Assembly (NCBI GenBank): GCA_003648395.1
Contig: QMPB01000332.1
Location: 1-5,767 of the forward strand
Direction of reading: 5' to 3'
Source of the DNA: Bacteroidota bacterium
GTDB lineage: Bacteria; Bacteroidota; Bacteroidia; Bacteroidales; UBA1556
Length of the DNA stretch: 5,767 bases
This document shows positions 5,059 through 5,767 of this stretch, piece by piece. How positions within the stretch are numbered: position 1 is the stretch's first letter; each line of letters opens with the position of its first letter. The notes under the pieces were generated by a model. It ran no database searches. It was not told the DNA's origin and saw only the letters and a list, made by a program, of their open reading frames with translations. The position numbers and the translations under genes are program-made.

Positions 5059-5767
5059 ATGGAAGAACAAGATAATAATGCCAAAAATAGCCGCAGAAGT
5101 TTCCTTAAAAAAGGAATTGCTTTAGGCGCATTCTCTGCAACTGCTTTAGCCATTGCCTCTTTTCAGAAAGATGATGTGGATGAAACAGGTGAAAAAGTTA
5201 AATTACTGTCCCCTGAGGGAGAAGTTGTAGAAATTGATAAAGCTTATGTTAAACCAGCTCAAGATTTACATTTACCATTAGATTCAAAAAAGATTAGGGA
5301 GGGTATTCCTAATAGAAAATTTGTAATGGTGATAGATTTGGCAAGATGTAAGAATGCATTAAAATGTGTTAGTGCTTGTAATAAGCATCATAATATTACT
5401 GGTAAAAATGCCTGGCTAAAGGTTTATAAAATGCAGGAGTCTAATGATACTGCTCCATACTGGATGCCAAGTACTTGTCAACATTGTGATCAACCTGCTT
5501 GTGTTACAGTTTGTCCAGTAGATGCCACTTTTAAAAGAAGAGATGGTTTGGTATTAGTTGATAATGATCGTTGTATAGGATGTAGGTTCTGTATGGCAGC
5601 TTGTCCTTATTCAGCGAGAGTATTTAATTGGGAAGAACATAATCAAGGTGAAATTACTATGAACATGGGTATGACTCAGAATATGTCAACACCAGAACAT
5701 GCAGGTATGCCAAGTATTAAGGGCACTGTAGATAAATGTGATTTTTGTCCACATGCTATCGAAAAAG
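5059..5767 (+). CDS. Tat-exported 4Fe-4S ferredoxin-like electron-transfer subunit (PsrB/NrfC/DmsB type), 3'-truncated
   Basis: The first 236 residues are present and the frame is open at the right edge. A twin-arginine signal (S11-R-R-S-F-L-K-K, then a hydrophobic stretch to about residue 35) indicates export of the folded protein. The Fe-S part shows C97/C103/C107 (second Cys of the usual CX2CX2CX3C replaced by A100), C140-x2-C143-x4-C148-x3-C152, C172-x2-C175-x2-C178-x3-C182 and the start of the last motif, C227-x2-C230. The segments STCQHCDQPACVTVCP and DRCIGCRFCMAACPYSARVFNW are typical of the four-cluster subunit that links an NrfD-type quinone-interacting membrane protein to a molybdopterin oxidoreductase or to cytochromes. 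Type II DMSO-reductase beta subunits usually lack their own Tat signal, so this is closer to the PsrB/NrfC kind. The partner and substrate lie outside the window. The ATG at 5059 has only AT-rich sequence upstream. Confidence 0.9.
   Translation, partial: MEEQDNNAKNSRRSFLKKGIALGAFSATALAIASFQKDDVDETGEKVKLLSPEGEVVEIDKAYVKPAQDLHLPLDSKKIREGIPNRKFVMVIDLARCKNALKCVSACNKHHNITGKNAWLKVYKMQESNDTAPYWMPSTCQHCDQPACVTVCPVDATFKRRDGLVLVDNDRCIGCRFCMAACPYSARVFNWEEHNQGEITMNMGMTQNMSTPEHAGMPSIKGTVDKCDFCPHAIEK

Noticed and set aside
1..5767. CRISPR arrays, insertion sequences, tRNA or rRNA genes
   Set aside because: No repeat-spacer pattern, transposase frame, terminal inverted repeats or RNA gene structure was seen on either strand.

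Overview
The window looks like a chromosomal fragment of a Bacteroidota bacterium, most likely a Flavobacteriia/Flavobacteriaceae member. The DNA is AT-rich, start codons lack good Shine-Dalgarno sequences, the left edge carries the end of a type A T9SS C-terminal sorting domain, several lipoproteins have relaxed lipoboxes, and one gene encodes a DUF5777-type beta-barrel. All recognisable genes are on the + strand.

Layout: (1) 1-96 is the tail of a T9SS-secreted protein, closed by a strong terminator. (2) A small rhodanese-like lipoprotein (273-683) has its own terminator. (3) A hexaheme c-type cytochrome lipoprotein (892-2070) has a collagen-like spacer after its lipid anchor and is followed by a terminator. 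(4) A lipoprotein of the ethylbenzene-dehydrogenase heme-domain type (2314-3561) has an unusual CX3CH motif and is followed by a perfect hairpin. (5) A monoheme cytochrome c lipoprotein (3642-4034) is 17 bp from a DUF5777-like outer-membrane beta-barrel (4052-4918), then a terminator. (6) A Tat-exported ferredoxin-like electron-transfer subunit of the PsrB/NrfC/DmsB type starts at 5059 and runs off the right edge.

Taken together, genes 3-6 look like part of an anaerobic or alternative respiratory module. The Tat-exported Fe-S subunit is probably followed, beyond the window, by an NrfD-like membrane subunit and/or a molybdopterin enzyme; this is inference. It would exchange electrons with lipid-anchored c-type cytochromes and an outer-membrane barrel. 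The terminal substrate cannot be read from this window. The rhodanese might hint at sulfur chemistry, but it is a separate transcription unit.

The most notable non-coding signal is a 45-bp block (797-841 and 2223-2267, 33/45 identical without gaps) ahead of the hexaheme cytochrome and the EB_dh-type gene. Each copy has two palindromes of CRP/FNR-like geometry, 21 bp apart centre to centre, followed by a Bacteroidota-like -7 element. This suggests that the two genes are co-regulated by one factor.
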